Origin: AP-15 sp963712825
GTDB taxonomy: Bacteria; Pseudomonadota; Alphaproteobacteria; ATCC43930; CGMCC-115725
Assembly (NCBI GenBank): GCA_963712825.1
Contig: CAVQJP010000023.1
Coordinates: forward strand, 1-64,000
Reading direction: 5' to 3'
Length of the DNA: 64,000 nucleotides
Made by a program: the position numbers and the translations under genes. Positions within the stretch are counted from its first letter, which is position 1; every line of letters begins with the position of its first letter. The notes beneath the pieces were generated by a model. That model ran no database searches, was not told where the DNA came from, and worked only from the letters and a program-made list of their open reading frames with translations. Below are positions 35,943 to 44,308 of the stretch, piece after piece.

Positions 35943-36923
35943 CTAGACACGAGGCAACGCCGGCGGCGAGACACCCTGGCTCTCCGCCGCACCTGTTAAG
36001 TTAGCAGTCTCAAAGCGCTCAACGGTGCAGGCTGCCTCCTCCGGCGCCTCCGGCCATCTGTACCCCCGGATCGCACGGGCGAAGGCGGCGACGGCCGGCG
36101 AGAAGCGTCTGCCAGCGATCGACACCAGGGAGACCTGACGGACAACTTCCGGGTCCGCAACCACCCGAGTGAGGACGCCGGGAATCGTCGGCGAGAACTC
36201 TGGTATAAAACAGATCCCAAACCCGGCGGCGACCATCATCTGAATCCAGTCCTCACGCTCGCTGCGGAAGCCGATCCGGACTGCGAATCCGTGCTCGCGG
36301 CAGCACTCGTTCAAGTGATCCCGATATTCACAATTGATCCGCAGGAGATAGGTCTCCCCAGCGACGTCAGGGATGCTGACGCGATTCTTCTCCTGGAAAC
36401 GGTGACCCATCGGGAACGCGACGCAGAACCGCTCGCGGTACAGCGGTAGGACCTCGAGCCGGTCGCTGAAAGCCTCCGGTTGGGCCATCACCGCGATATC
36501 GAGCTTGCCGTCGACGAGGAGCTCCGCGAGGTGCCCGGGCGCCCCTTCGATGAGCGTCACCTCGCAACCCGGATGCGTGGCGTGGAACTCGGCGAGAAAG
36601 CTCATGAAGCGCATCGGCCCGACCGTGCACATCACGCCGAGATTGATCGGCGCGTCATCCATACGCAGGAACTGCATGGCTGTCGATTTGGCTGCCTCGG
36701 CCTGCGCCATCATCTGCTCGAGATGGGGCCGGACCAGGCGTCCGAAGTCGGTCAGGTGCGTCAGGCTGTTCTCGCGTCGCAGCAATAGTCCGCCGAGCTC
36801 TTCCTCGAGCTTGTGCACGGCACGCGTCAGCGCCGGCTGCGAGACGTTGCAGTTCTCTGCTGCCCGCGTAAAGTTCAGGGTCTCGCAGACCGCCAGAAAG
36901 TAGCGGATCTGGTGCATCTCCAT
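35943..36923 (-). CDS. LysR-family transcriptional regulator
   Basis: From ATG 36923 (MEMHQIRYFLAVCETLNF) the protein has 326 residues. It carries the LysR winged helix (FTRAAENCNVSQPALTRAVHKLEEELG at about 17-44) and a substrate-binding domain (INLGVMCTVGPMRFMSF onward, with GAPGHLAELLVDGKLDIAVM). The upstream open extension is discarded because MEMHQIRYF is the family start. It is divergent from a patatin remnant at 37084, and the region between holds the first copy of a promoter block that recurs three more times. It likely controls those genes. Confidence 0.93.
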   Translation of the reverse strand: MEMHQIRYFLAVCETLNFTRAAENCNVSQPALTRAVHKLEEELGGLLLRRENSLTHLTDFGRLVRPHLEQMMAQAEAAKSTAMQFLRMDDAPINLGVMCTVGPMRFMSFLAEFHATHPGCEVTLIEGAPGHLAELLVDGKLDIAVMAQPEAFSDRLEVLPLYRERFCVAFPMGHRFQEKNRVSIPDVAGETYLLRINCEYRDHLNECCREHGFAVRIGFRSEREDWIQMMVAAGFGICFIPEFSPTIPGVLTRVVADPEVVRQVSLVSIAGRRFSPAVAAFARAIRGYRWPEAPEEAACTVERFETANLTGAAESQGVSPPALPRV

Positions 36924-36953
36924 ACCGAACCGTCCTTCACGATCGCGCCAGGG

Positions 36954-37030
36954 GCAATAACCGGCGAACACCCGCATTATAGCTAGTCGGCATTTCCAGC
37001 CGTCAATCCAGCGCCGTACATTTTTTCGTG
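36954..37030. repeat. LysR promoter block, copy 1 (original site)
   Basis: This divergent control region contains the landmarks ATAACCGGCG, CGGCATTTCC, GTCAATCC and CCGTACATT in fixed order and spacing. It lies directly before the LysR gene and the patatin remnant. Three diverged copies occur at 37369, 41511 and 43914. Confidence 0.8.
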
Positions 37031-37083
37031 AACGACCGGCGGGAGCTTCGAAAGCGCCGGCGCCACGACGCGGAGCAGCCAAA

Positions 37084-37316
37084 ATGGACGGCAGCGTACT
37101 GATCGGGCTGCGGCAACTCGATGAAGCGGATGCTGATCCGCGGCATCGACGCCGCCGACGTCGTGACCGAGCTGGGCGCCCTCGGTAAGCTCAACGCAGA
37201 CTGCGACAACCTGAGCTACCTGATGAAGGTGGGACGCGAGCGAGCCGACGCCTGGCGCCAGAAAAATTTCTGTCGGCTCGGGAAGAATCGACCGTCGACA
37301 TTGGCGATAAGTACCT
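37084..37316 (+). pseudogene. Patatin-like phospholipase remnant with internal deletion
   Basis: The start ATGGACGGCAGCGT gives MDGSV, the same start as the patatin gene at 41642. After about a dozen codons the sequence jumps to a patatin C-terminus in other frames (RMLIRGIDAADVVTELG, LGKLNADCDNLSYLMKVG, RERADAWRQKNFCRLG). The lipase core with GxSxG and DG(G/A) is missing. It stands right after promoter block copy 1, so the intact ancestor was the divergent partner of the LysR gene. Confidence 0.68.
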
Positions 37317-37368
37317 CTGACCGAGATGCCGCCGTCCTGGCCCCTGGAGAAAATCCTGTGCTGCTGCA

Positions 37369-37448
37369 AGCGCGATAACCGGCGTGCATCCGCATCATAC
37401 CCTCTCGGCATTTCCGGCCGCCAATACGGCTCCGTACATTCTCGACGG
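37369..37448. repeat. LysR promoter block, copy 2
   Basis: It has the same landmarks as copy 1 (GATAACCGGCG, CGGCATTTCC, CAATACGGCTCCGTACATT). It stands 28 bases before the second DehI-like gene and would place that gene under the LysR protein. It is closest in sequence to copy 3. Confidence 0.8.
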
Positions 37449-37475
37449 ATGACAGGATTTGGCTGGCTCTAATCT

Positions 37476-38315
37476 ATGAGCGACCCCGTTCCAGCGATTG
37501 CCGAGAGTGAGGCGACTGGCTCAATCGCTGAGATCTTTGCGGATATCCGCAGCGTGTACAGGGTGGGCGTCGTCAACTTGATCTGGCGTCACCTTGCGAC
37601 CATCCCCGGTGGGTTGCCCTGGGTGTGGACGATGGCCCGGCCGCTCTACGCGGATGGGACCGTGGGCCGGGAAGCCACGGCGCTGCGCGCGGGTTTGTCT
37701 CTTCCGGAATTGCCCGCATGGCCAACGGCGGCGCTGAAGTCGGCCGGTCTCCAAGACGGGGATATTGCGGGAATTCGGACGGTACTCGCTGCTTATGATC
37801 GAACCAATGCAATGGCCTTGATCGTTTTCCTGGCAGTGCAGCGCCGGCTTGAAGGCGCACCATCGCCGCTGGACGCCGTCGCCGGCCATCCTGCCTCGGC
37901 TTCAGCCGAGCCGGTACCGGATTTGCTTCTGCCGCCATTGCTTGCACTGGCGGACATGTCGCCGATGGCGGCCGAGCTGGTGCTCGCCATAAATGGATTG
38001 GGGGCAATACATCGCAAGCCTATCCTCGCCAGCATGTATCGACATCTGGCACACTGGCCAGCTTATCTCTCCCTCGCCTGGACTGCGCTGGCGCCCCTCG
38101 ATTTCGATCACCGCCTCGACCGCGCGATCGAGGTCGCCATTGCCCAGGCGCGTGCCCGTGCCCAGTGTCTGGCTGCAGAACTGCCGACACCGCTGCCGGC
38201 GATCCGGCCTCTCACGGCGCGTCGGGTTACGCAAGCAATCGACAGGTTTACCGGCGACGCGATCGCCAGAATGGTCGTGATCTGTTCGTTGCTGCGCCGA
38301 CTGACCGACAGCTAG
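37476..38315 (+). CDS. DehI-like (halocarboxylic acid dehalogenase family) protein, copy 2
   Basis: The 279-residue protein starts MSDPVPAIAESEATG and is a clear paralogue of the protein at 30708. It has the same internal repeat (NLIWRHLATIPGGLPWVW and SMYRHLAHWPAYLSLAW) and the shared blocks AAYDRTNAMALI and RFTGDAIARMVVICSLLRR. Family membership implies hydrolytic dehalogenation of 2-haloacids, but this is not tested. It lies behind promoter block copy 2, so its control differs from copy 1, which follows a GST under a TetR gene. It is intact. Confidence 0.72.
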   Translation: MSDPVPAIAESEATGSIAEIFADIRSVYRVGVVNLIWRHLATIPGGLPWVWTMARPLYADGTVGREATALRAGLSLPELPAWPTAALKSAGLQDGDIAGIRTVLAAYDRTNAMALIVFLAVQRRLEGAPSPLDAVAGHPASASAEPVPDLLLPPLLALADMSPMAAELVLAINGLGAIHRKPILASMYRHLAHWPAYLSLAWTALAPLDFDHRLDRAIEVAIAQARARAQCLAAELPTPLPAIRPLTARRVTQAIDRFTGDAIARMVVICSLLRRLTDS

Positions 38316-38511
38316 CGTGTTAATCTCGGGGTACGCAGATGCGCAAATCGTTAGCTCGCGAGGGCCGATTCCTGTCGAGGAGCTTCGCTTCTGTAATCCT
38401 CGCGTTTTGCGAGTTTGCGGTGGTTCTCTGGCTTTTGCACGAGAGTGACTATCGCACAGTGCTGCGTGGCGTGGCCGGGGTCGGTGGGGGACTGGCCATG
38501 GTCCGGATCCG

Positions 38512-38751
38512 GTGGACGGCCTGATGGCGAAGTTCGGCATGTGCAGCCCATCGACCAGCATCAGCGTGCTGATGCTCGACCACCGGCGCGTCGCGGTGGA
38601 AGCCTCGCAGCCGACGTTGCATCGCGCTTTGAAGGATTGCAGGTTCGAGCCCCTGCCGTTGCCGTTCCTTGCCTACGGCCCCTTTGGCGGCGCGTTTCAC
38701 TGCGCCTCATTTGACACCAGGCGTCGCGGCGCGCTCAGGGACTATTTCTAA
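38512..38751 (+). pseudogene. Amidinotransferase/deiminase C-terminal fragment
   Basis: The 79-codon frame ends with VLMLDHRRVAVEASQ, ALKDCRFEPLPLPF, GPFGGAFHCASFDTRRRG and LRDYF. This matches the end of glycine amidinotransferase and related guanidino-modifying enzymes, including the catalytic Cys in FHC(A)(S/T). Full proteins are 300-400 residues, and the upstream domain is absent here. The upstream sequence 38339-38511 shows no continuation. It is probably a remnant without its own function. Confidence 0.68.
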
Positions 38752-39041
38752 AGGTGCTGATCCGCAAGATCGCCTGGCCCCGCACACGGCGCCTATCGGA
38801 TCACGGCTCCCATTTTCCGGCCGCGCCGCCGAACGATGAGAAGGGCAGCGGCCAAACGAGCGGCTCATGCTTGCTAGGGCGATAATGTCGTCTCGTCGGC
38901 GGTCAGCTGAGCGGCGGCCCGTCTCTTTCCGGCGCTCGCCCGCATGGCAAATACTCCTGCGAAAGCCTTCGTCTACGACGACGCAACCGTGAATGGCGTG
39001 GCTATTACCAACGTAAAGATAAAACGGAAAAGAGCGGCCCG

Positions 39042-39096
39042 CCCTATGCAAAACAGCATAGGGCCGGCCACCCAAGAAGTTTTCAGAAGGGTGGCC
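39042..39096 (-). terminator. Tandem hairpins downstream of the beta-propeller gene
   Basis: CCCTATGC pairs with GCATAGGG (39042-39063). GGCCACCC pairs with GGGTGGCC (39066-39096). Both lie just past the end of the minus-strand gene at 39144, and T/A-rich bases flank the first. A terminator function is likely. Confidence 0.6.
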
Positions 39097-39143
39097 GCCC
39101 AAAGGTGCTTCCAACGGTGAGCCACCCGCCGTTCGTTTAAGAC

Positions 39144-40352
39144 CTATTCCGCGACCAGCCCTCTGGAGTCGGGGGGAACCGCCGCGTTCAGGTTGAGAAG
39201 AGTGAGCGATCCGTCGGCCTCCACCTGATATCCGGAGATTGAACCGCCTCCACTGACGTCGTACATGAAGCGGCCGTTCCGGGTGAAGGCATTATCGAGA
39301 GGGGCGCGGACGGTCGCGGCGGTAACGCCGTTGCCCAACAGCGAAAGTTCTCCGTTAGAGCGTACCTGGTAACCGGAAATGACGGCGCTGCCCGTATTGA
39401 CCGCATAGGCAAACCTGCCGTCGGGGGTTATGGCGATCCAGCAAGGCGCTGCCTGAAAATCCGGCACGGAGCCGCTGATCGTATTGAGGATCCCCTCGTC
39501 ATCCAACCGGTTGAGGATCCCGTCGCCATCCAGTCGGTAGGACGTCACTGCGCCAGGGTTAGCCCCCGACGCCTCACGGACTTCGGTGACGAGCAGATTG
39601 TCCCGGGGGTCGAAGGTAAAGGCGAAGGGACCATTGCCGAACGACTTCTGGATCTGATCTTCGCTGGGAGTACCGTCGCGATTGATGGAGTATGTGTCAA
39701 TCAGGCTGGTACCGACTTCCGAGACGTAGAGGAGCGATCCGGTATTGTCGAAATGGATTTCCGCCGCGATCGGACCGATCGCTGGAGGCGTGGGGGACGG
39801 GGCGCTCAGAGAGCGGGTCGAATCCGGAATGGGACGGAGCGCGCCGCTAAAATCGTCAAAGTAGAACCCGGTAATGTTTGCCGGCGACGACCCGTGTATC
39901 CCGTCGTTGAGGACATAGACCAGGTTCCGGCTGACCGTAATGCTGACCGGGAGAGTACCACCCGAGGAAATCCTTCCGACCGCCTTCAGACCTGCCGGGG
40001 TTCGCTCCATCACCGAAATGGAACCGTCCCCTTCGTTGGCTACAAAGAGCCATCGCCGATCTTGGCTGAGCGCCAGGACGCCCTGGGAGCCGACCGACAC
40101 GACTCCACCGCCCGCGCCGCCTGTGGGCACGGTGGCAGCCAGGGAAAGTGTGCCGTTGGCCGCTCTGTTGAACACTAAAACCGAGTTTTTCAACAGGTTG
40201 CTCTCCGTATACACAAATCCTCTATCGCTGCTGAATGGGCCAGAGTCGTTGAATGGGTCAGAGTCATTCGACTGCGCCATACTCACCGAAGTCATCCCGG
40301 CGATGGCGATTACGGGCATGACAATCCAAAGGCTGCGAGTGGTTTTTCTCAT
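39144..40352 (-). CDS. Secreted seven-bladed beta-propeller (lactonase-like)
   Basis: The 402-residue protein has a signal peptide of about 26 residues (MRKTTRSLWIVMPVIA to SMA). The rest is a repeated beta-propeller resembling the lactonase/YVTN families: GFVYTESNLLKNSVLVF, ALSQDRRWLFVANEGDGSI, TVSRNLVYVLNDG, LLYVSEVGTSLIDTYSI, ITPDGRFAYAVNTGSAVI. Such proteins include 6-phosphogluconolactonase and carboxymuconate cyclase relatives. Which reaction, if any, cannot be told. It is a single gene with tandem hairpins behind it, and is intact. Confidence 0.85.
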   Translation of the reverse strand: MRKTTRSLWIVMPVIAIAGMTSVSMAQSNDSDPFNDSGPFSSDRGFVYTESNLLKNSVLVFNRAANGTLSLAATVPTGGAGGGVVSVGSQGVLALSQDRRWLFVANEGDGSISVMERTPAGLKAVGRISSGGTLPVSITVSRNLVYVLNDGIHGSSPANITGFYFDDFSGALRPIPDSTRSLSAPSPTPPAIGPIAAEIHFDNTGSLLYVSEVGTSLIDTYSINRDGTPSEDQIQKSFGNGPFAFTFDPRDNLLVTEVREASGANPGAVTSYRLDGDGILNRLDDEGILNTISGSVPDFQAAPCWIAITPDGRFAYAVNTGSAVISGYQVRSNGELSLLGNGVTAATVRAPLDNAFTRNGRFMYDVSGGGSISGYQVEADGSLTLLNLNAAVPPDSRGLVAE

Positions 40353-40523
40353 TACTTGCTCCTTAATTGAAGAACTCGATCTGCAAAAGCAGGCTGAGGC
40401 GCGCTGACACCTTGCAGCCGGTGGCCAAATCGACGAGGATCTCCCGCAATCCGGGTTGGTTCGAGACTTCCCGCGCGTTCAGTGTTCGGCCGCGAAGCCA
40501 AACGCTGCGACGGCGTCAGATTT

Positions 40524-40772
40524 TTAAGCTTCTCCTCGGAACGGTCCGGGCGGCCAATTCAGGGTGGATGCTCCTGGCGTGTCATCCAGATCTGCCTGAT
40601 ACCCGGCTCTTTGAGTACGTTTCCTTCGGGATCCCAGCATTGGCCCGACTTCGAGCGCATCACTATAGCCACGATTGAGCAGCCCGCATGCGGCATCCAT
40701 GGCAAGCTCCTTTCCCTTGAATATGTGCATTACGATGGAGCGCCCGGTCCGATACGATACGTACCATGCCAT
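40524..40772 (-). CDS. Small hypothetical protein
   Basis: From ATG 40772 (MAWYVSYRTGRSIVMHIF) 82 residues follow. The first 50 have a beta-alpha pattern with AMDAACGLLNRGYSD and EVGPML that I associate with short alphaproteobacterial hypothetical proteins; the last 30 look like unrelated read-through. The role is unknown. The upstream open part (24 codons) is dropped for lack of a better start. Its upstream neighbour region is empty. Confidence 0.42.
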   Translation of the reverse strand: MAWYVSYRTGRSIVMHIFKGKELAMDAACGLLNRGYSDALEVGPMLGSRRKRTQRAGYQADLDDTPGASTLNWPPGPFRGEA

Positions 40773-41641
40773 TGGCGTTCCCTCTTCATTGTTGATTTTG
40801 GCACAGTGAACCAGCCCTTTTGCTTTCGCTTGAGAAATGTGCAAGCTGCGGTTGGGATCTGTCGGTCAATTGATTAGGGCGACGTCGAGGCAGGAGAGGT
40901 TAAGATGCATCGAACTGAGAGGGTCATGGCGGCCGCCGGCCCCCACAGTCGTGGCATCCAGCAATAGGGTCTTCACTCGAGACCTCCCGCGGGTTGACGT
41001 TATTCCTTAGTGCAGTATCGGGGTGGCGAGAGGCCGGCGGAAATGTCTTTTGGTTATCATCACGATGTTTCTATTGCATCGTTGACGGCCGCTTAGCGGT
41101 GGTTTGCGAAGACGATTTGTCTAAGGAGTCGACGAAGCGCCGCTCCTTCGGTGGCTCGCCTTGGTGGGCAAACTCCCGGCCAGCAGGCTAAAGCCGCGCC
41201 CGCTGCCGACGGTTGTCTGCCATGGGCTGCAAGGCTGGCCGACCCCTTAGGTGCCTCTTCTGGCGTGCGCCTGATTACTCCCTGACGCTGACAAGGTTGG
41301 GCGTCCTCGACGCGCTGTGCCGCCCCGAACCGAAGACGTAATCAGCCGGAAGGGAACGTTCCAGGATGCCCCCCAGAGTGCCGGCACGCTCCGATGACTT
41401 ATGTCGATCACGCGGCAGGGCATGGCGCTGAGTTGCTCGGGAAGATCTGGGACATCGGGGCCGAGCGGATCGTCTCCAACGGGCAGTAAAGGTTTCTGTG
41501 CTGCCACAGGTGCGATAACCGGCACGCATCCGCATAATACTCTTTCGGCATTTCCGGCAGCCAATACGGCTCCGTACATTCGCGACGGATCATAGGCGCG
41601 GCCTTTCAAGCGGCTCGACGCCTCGGCAAGGAGCAGACACG
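40773..41641. other. Largely empty region with promoter block copy 3 at its end
   Basis: I see no supported gene in these 870 bases. Short frames have no recognisable motifs. The final 130 bases carry the recurring LysR promoter block and the leader of the patatin gene. Confidence 0.4.
41511..41590. repeat. LysR promoter block, copy 3
   Basis: The landmarks GATAACCGGC, CGGCATTTCC, CAATACGGCTCCGTACATT and GCGACGGAT are nearly the same as in copy 2. It precedes the patatin gene at 41642 by about 50 bases. Confidence 0.8.
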
Positions 41642-42280
41642 ATGGACGGCAGCGTGATGATGGAGCCGCTGACCAGGCCGCATAGGACGCCGACCCCAAG
41701 CGTCGAGATCAAGTCTATCAACCTCGCCCTGCAAGGCGGCGGGGCACACGGCGCCTTCACCTGGGGTATCCTCGACCGCCTGCTCGAGGATGACCGCATC
41801 CGGATTGAAGGCATCAGCGCGACCAGCGCCGGGGCGATGAATGCAGCTTTGCTTGCCGCCGGCATGGCCGAGGACGGCAATCCCGGCGCGAAGAAGGCGC
41901 TTGCCAAGTTTTGGCACCGGATCAGCCGAGCGGTGTCGTCCGGTCCGCTGCAGCCGACCCTGCTGGAGCACCTGTTCGGTAATCACTCGATGGCGCACTC
42001 GGCAGGCTTCGTCTTCTTCGATCTGATGACGCGACTGTTCTCGCCGTACCAGTTCAACCCGTTCAACCAGAATCCTTTGCGACAAGTGCTGCTGGACAGT
42101 GTCGATTTCGCTGCGCTGAACCCGAGGACATGTCCGATCAAACTGTACCTGGCTGCAACGAACGTTCGCACCGGAAAGATCAAGGTGTTCGATAATTCCG
42201 AGATCGGCGTCGATGCGGTGCTCGCTTCGTCTTGCCTGCCATTCCTCTTTCAGGCCGTTGATCATCCGTTTGCCGAGTAA
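41642..42280 (+). pseudogene. Patatin-like phospholipase, C-terminally truncated
   Basis: The 212-residue frame starts MDGSVMMEPLTRP. It has the oxyanion motif LALQGGGAHGAFTWG, the nucleophile elbow as ISATSAGAMNAAL (where GxSxG is expected, here ATSAG) and VLASSCLPFLFQAV. The catalytic Asp motif DG(G/A) and the remaining 120 or so residues are missing. After HPFAE the sequence changes abruptly. The natural end seems to have been replaced by a bufB remnant, so this is a deletion joint. Promoter block copy 3 drives it. It is unlikely to be active without the Asp. Confidence 0.82.
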
Positions 42281-42467
42281 ACGCGCCGCCTACCCACTGC
42301 AGTCCGTCGCTGCAGGGGTCCAATCGCCGATCACACAGCCTTCATCCATGCTGGGGCACATAGTCTTCTGGCCAGTGGCGCCGAGCCAGCTGTTCCTCGG
42401 CATGCTTTCCGGTCCCGTCCAAGCCGCGCCGGCGAGCGCTCCGATGCCTCTGTCTAGTGCCCACGCT

Positions 42468-42583
42468 GATTGAGTAGGACACCAACCTTCCCGCGCTCGA
42501 GATCCTGGTGGACGAGGCGCATCATGCCGAAGAGCTGGCCCATGCCGATAGATGCGCTGAGGGATATGTCGATGCTGCTTGAG
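42468..42583 (+). pseudogene. BufB (MNIO/DUF692) C-terminal remnant
   Basis: The strand reads I-E-stop-DTNLPALEILVDEAHHAEEL and continues to a TGA at 42581-42583. MNIO proteins end with IEWDTxLPxLxxLLxEA, so a Trp codon has become TAG and the rest of the gene is gone. It overlaps the bufC start by 18 bases, as in intact bufBC operons. The other copy of this operon at 45821 keeps the opposite part of bufB. Confidence 0.72.
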
Positions 42584-43354
42584 CTGCAAATGCGGCTGCG
42601 CCAGGCCGTGCTTGGCGGCGACCCTGCCGAGATCCTCGCCGCCATCGAGGGCGACGGGCTCGATCCGGCGGCGCGAGTGGGAATCTATCGCCATCACGCC
42701 TTCGCCACGCTCGGGGCCGCCCTGCAGGGAACCTTCCCGGTGGTCCGCCGTCTGGTCGACGAGCGCTTCTTCGCCTACGCCGCGCACGAGTACCTGCGCG
42801 AGCACCCGCCGCATTCGCGGTGTCTCGTCGAGTACGGCGCCGACTTCGCTGACTTCCTCGCTCGCTTCCCGCCGTGCAAGAGATTGCCGTATCTGGCGGA
42901 CGTCGCCCGCTTCGAATGGGCGCTCGACATCGCCGCCACGGTGCGCGAAACCGCCCCGCTGCGGCCGGAGGCGCTCGCGACGGTTCCGGCCCAGCAGGCC
43001 GCGTATGTCGCGCTCCGTCTGCAGCCTTCGCTCAGCTACTTCGCCTCGCTCTGGCCGATCGATGCGATTTGGCGGGCGAACCAAGCGGACGAGGTCCCGC
43101 CGATCGATCCGACGATCGGCGGCGCCAGCCTAGAGATCCGCCGCGCCGGCGAGGGGGTCATCTGGCGGCGGCTCGATCCGGGGACCTTCGCGTTCCGAAC
43201 CGCGCTCGCCGACGGCCTCGTGCTCGCCGCCGCGATGGCCGCTGCGACCGTGAGGGACCCCGCCTTCGACTTGACCGCGGCGCTTCGGCATGTCTTCGCC
43301 GAAGGGCTCGCTGTCGAGTTCGTCATCTCGCCGGAACAGGAGACCCCACGATGA
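42566..43354 (+). CDS. bufC: BufC-like protein (DUF2063), bufferin operon
   Basis: From ATG 42566 (MSMLLELQMRLRQAV) the protein has 262 residues. It carries the DUF2063 domain: PAARVGIYRHHAFATLGAAL, FPVVRRLVDERFFAYAAHEY, YGADFADFLARFPP, YLADVARFEWALDIA. A C-terminal region with ALRLQPSLSYFAS follows. DUF2063 proteins partner the multinuclear iron oxidase BufB in making bufferins, copper-binding modified peptides. It is intact. Its stop overlaps the doxX start by four bases. Alone, without a whole BufB, it is unlikely to modify anything. Confidence 0.85.
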   Translation: MSMLLELQMRLRQAVLGGDPAEILAAIEGDGLDPAARVGIYRHHAFATLGAALQGTFPVVRRLVDERFFAYAAHEYLREHPPHSRCLVEYGADFADFLARFPPCKRLPYLADVARFEWALDIAATVRETAPLRPEALATVPAQQAAYVALRLQPSLSYFASLWPIDAIWRANQADEVPPIDPTIGGASLEIRRAGEGVIWRRLDPGTFAFRTALADGLVLAAAMAAATVRDPAFDLTAALRHVFAEGLAVEFVISPEQETPR

Positions 43355-43787
43355 TCGCCCGCAGCACTGCGATCGGCGAACGGACGAGCCTCGGATCGAT
43401 CAGGCCGTTGCTCTGTTGGACCGGTTTCCGCCCTCGATCCTCCAGCTGATGTTCCGCGTCGCCATCGCGGTGGTGTTCTGGAGCTAGGGGATAACCAAAG
43501 TCGCCGGCTGGCGGATCACCATCGCGCTGTTCGGCGACGAGTACATGGTGCCGCTGCCGCCGCCCGAGATCGCCGCGGTGATCAGTGCGACCTTCGAGCT
43601 TTCCTGCTCGTCGCTGATATTCCTCGGCTTGGCAACTCGGCTGGCGAGCCTGCCGCTGCTCGGCATGATTTTGTGATCGAGGTCTTCGTCTACCCTGAAT
43701 ACTGGGCCATGCACTTGATGTGGGCCTCGATCCGACTGTTCCTGCTGACCAAAGGCCCCGGTGTCTTCTCGCTCCCATTCACGCGTC
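43351..43787 (+). pseudogene. DoxX-family membrane protein, copy 1, disrupted
   Basis: ATG 43351 opens MIARSTAIGERTSLG. In shifting frames it continues with ALLDRFPPSILQLMFRVAI, FWS-TAG-GITKVAGW, LFGDEYMVPLPPPEIAAVI, SCSSLIFLGLATRLASLP and VIEVFVYPEYWAMHLMWAS. DoxX-like four-helix membrane proteins are common final genes of bufferin operons. A frameshift near 43400, a nonsense codon (TAG at 43484-43486) and a frameshift near 43670 make it dead. The second copy is at 46816. Confidence 0.8.
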
Positions 43788-43804
43788 AACGCCGGCTGGG
43801 AGAC

Positions 43805-43888
43805 ATTGCAGGTTTTTGGCGCACGGGCGAAGTTCAGGGTCTCGCAGAACGCCAGGAAAAATAGCGGACCAGGTGCATCTCCGTACCG
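43805..43888 (-). pseudogene. LysR gene N-terminal remnant
   Basis: Minus-strand sequence here matches the first 28 codons or so of the LysR gene at 36923, including the stretches AAGTTCAGGGTCTCGCAGA and AGGTGCATCTCC. The rest of the gene is absent. It lies next to promoter block copy 4 in the same relation as at the original locus, so the LysR start and its promoter were duplicated together. Confidence 0.7.
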
Positions 43889-43913
43889 AACGGTCCTCCA
43901 TGGTCAGTGGAAA

Positions 43914-43993
43914 GCGCGATAACCGGCGCACATCAATTTAATACCTGGTCGGCATTTCCGCCGGTCAATCCTGCTCTGTACATCTCTGCGTCA
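43914..43993. repeat. LysR promoter block, copy 4
   Basis: The landmarks GATAACCGGCG, GGCATTTCC, GTCAATCC and TGTACAT are present in order. It is followed at 44023 by ATGGACGGCAGTGT, a patatin start that stops after 14 codons. This copy is the most diverged in its centre and most like copy 1. Confidence 0.72.
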
Positions 43994-44308
43994 ACGACGG
44001 GCGCGGCTTTTCTAGAACATAGGATGGACGGCAGTGTGGTGATGGGGCCACGGACGAGCCCCCAGTGAATCTCCACGCTGTCCTGTGACCGCCGCCAGAG
44101 CAGTGGTTCACCGATCTTTCCGTCGCCATTCGGGTGTCGCGGAGGAGCAACGGCCAGAACCTTTTCCCAGCCAATCTCTACCCAACCACAGGAGTGCATC
44201 ATGTAGTTCGGCTGTAAATCCCTCTCAATCGAAGATCGTAACGAGAATCAACTCGAGGTCGAAACTGATTACGACGCGATCGCTATCACTCAGCCAAGGA
44301 TATAGGAT

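Noticed and set aside
35713..35946. Plus-strand frame ending with a short Cys-containing segment (CVECHFGKV)
   Set aside because: It overlaps the end of the four-helix protein in another frame, has no ribosome site and no family motif.
43484..43486. TAG in doxX copy 1 as a pyrrolysine or recoding site
   Set aside because: The second copy has a serine codon (TCG) at the same place, and copy 1 also has frameshifts, so it is a nonsense mutation.
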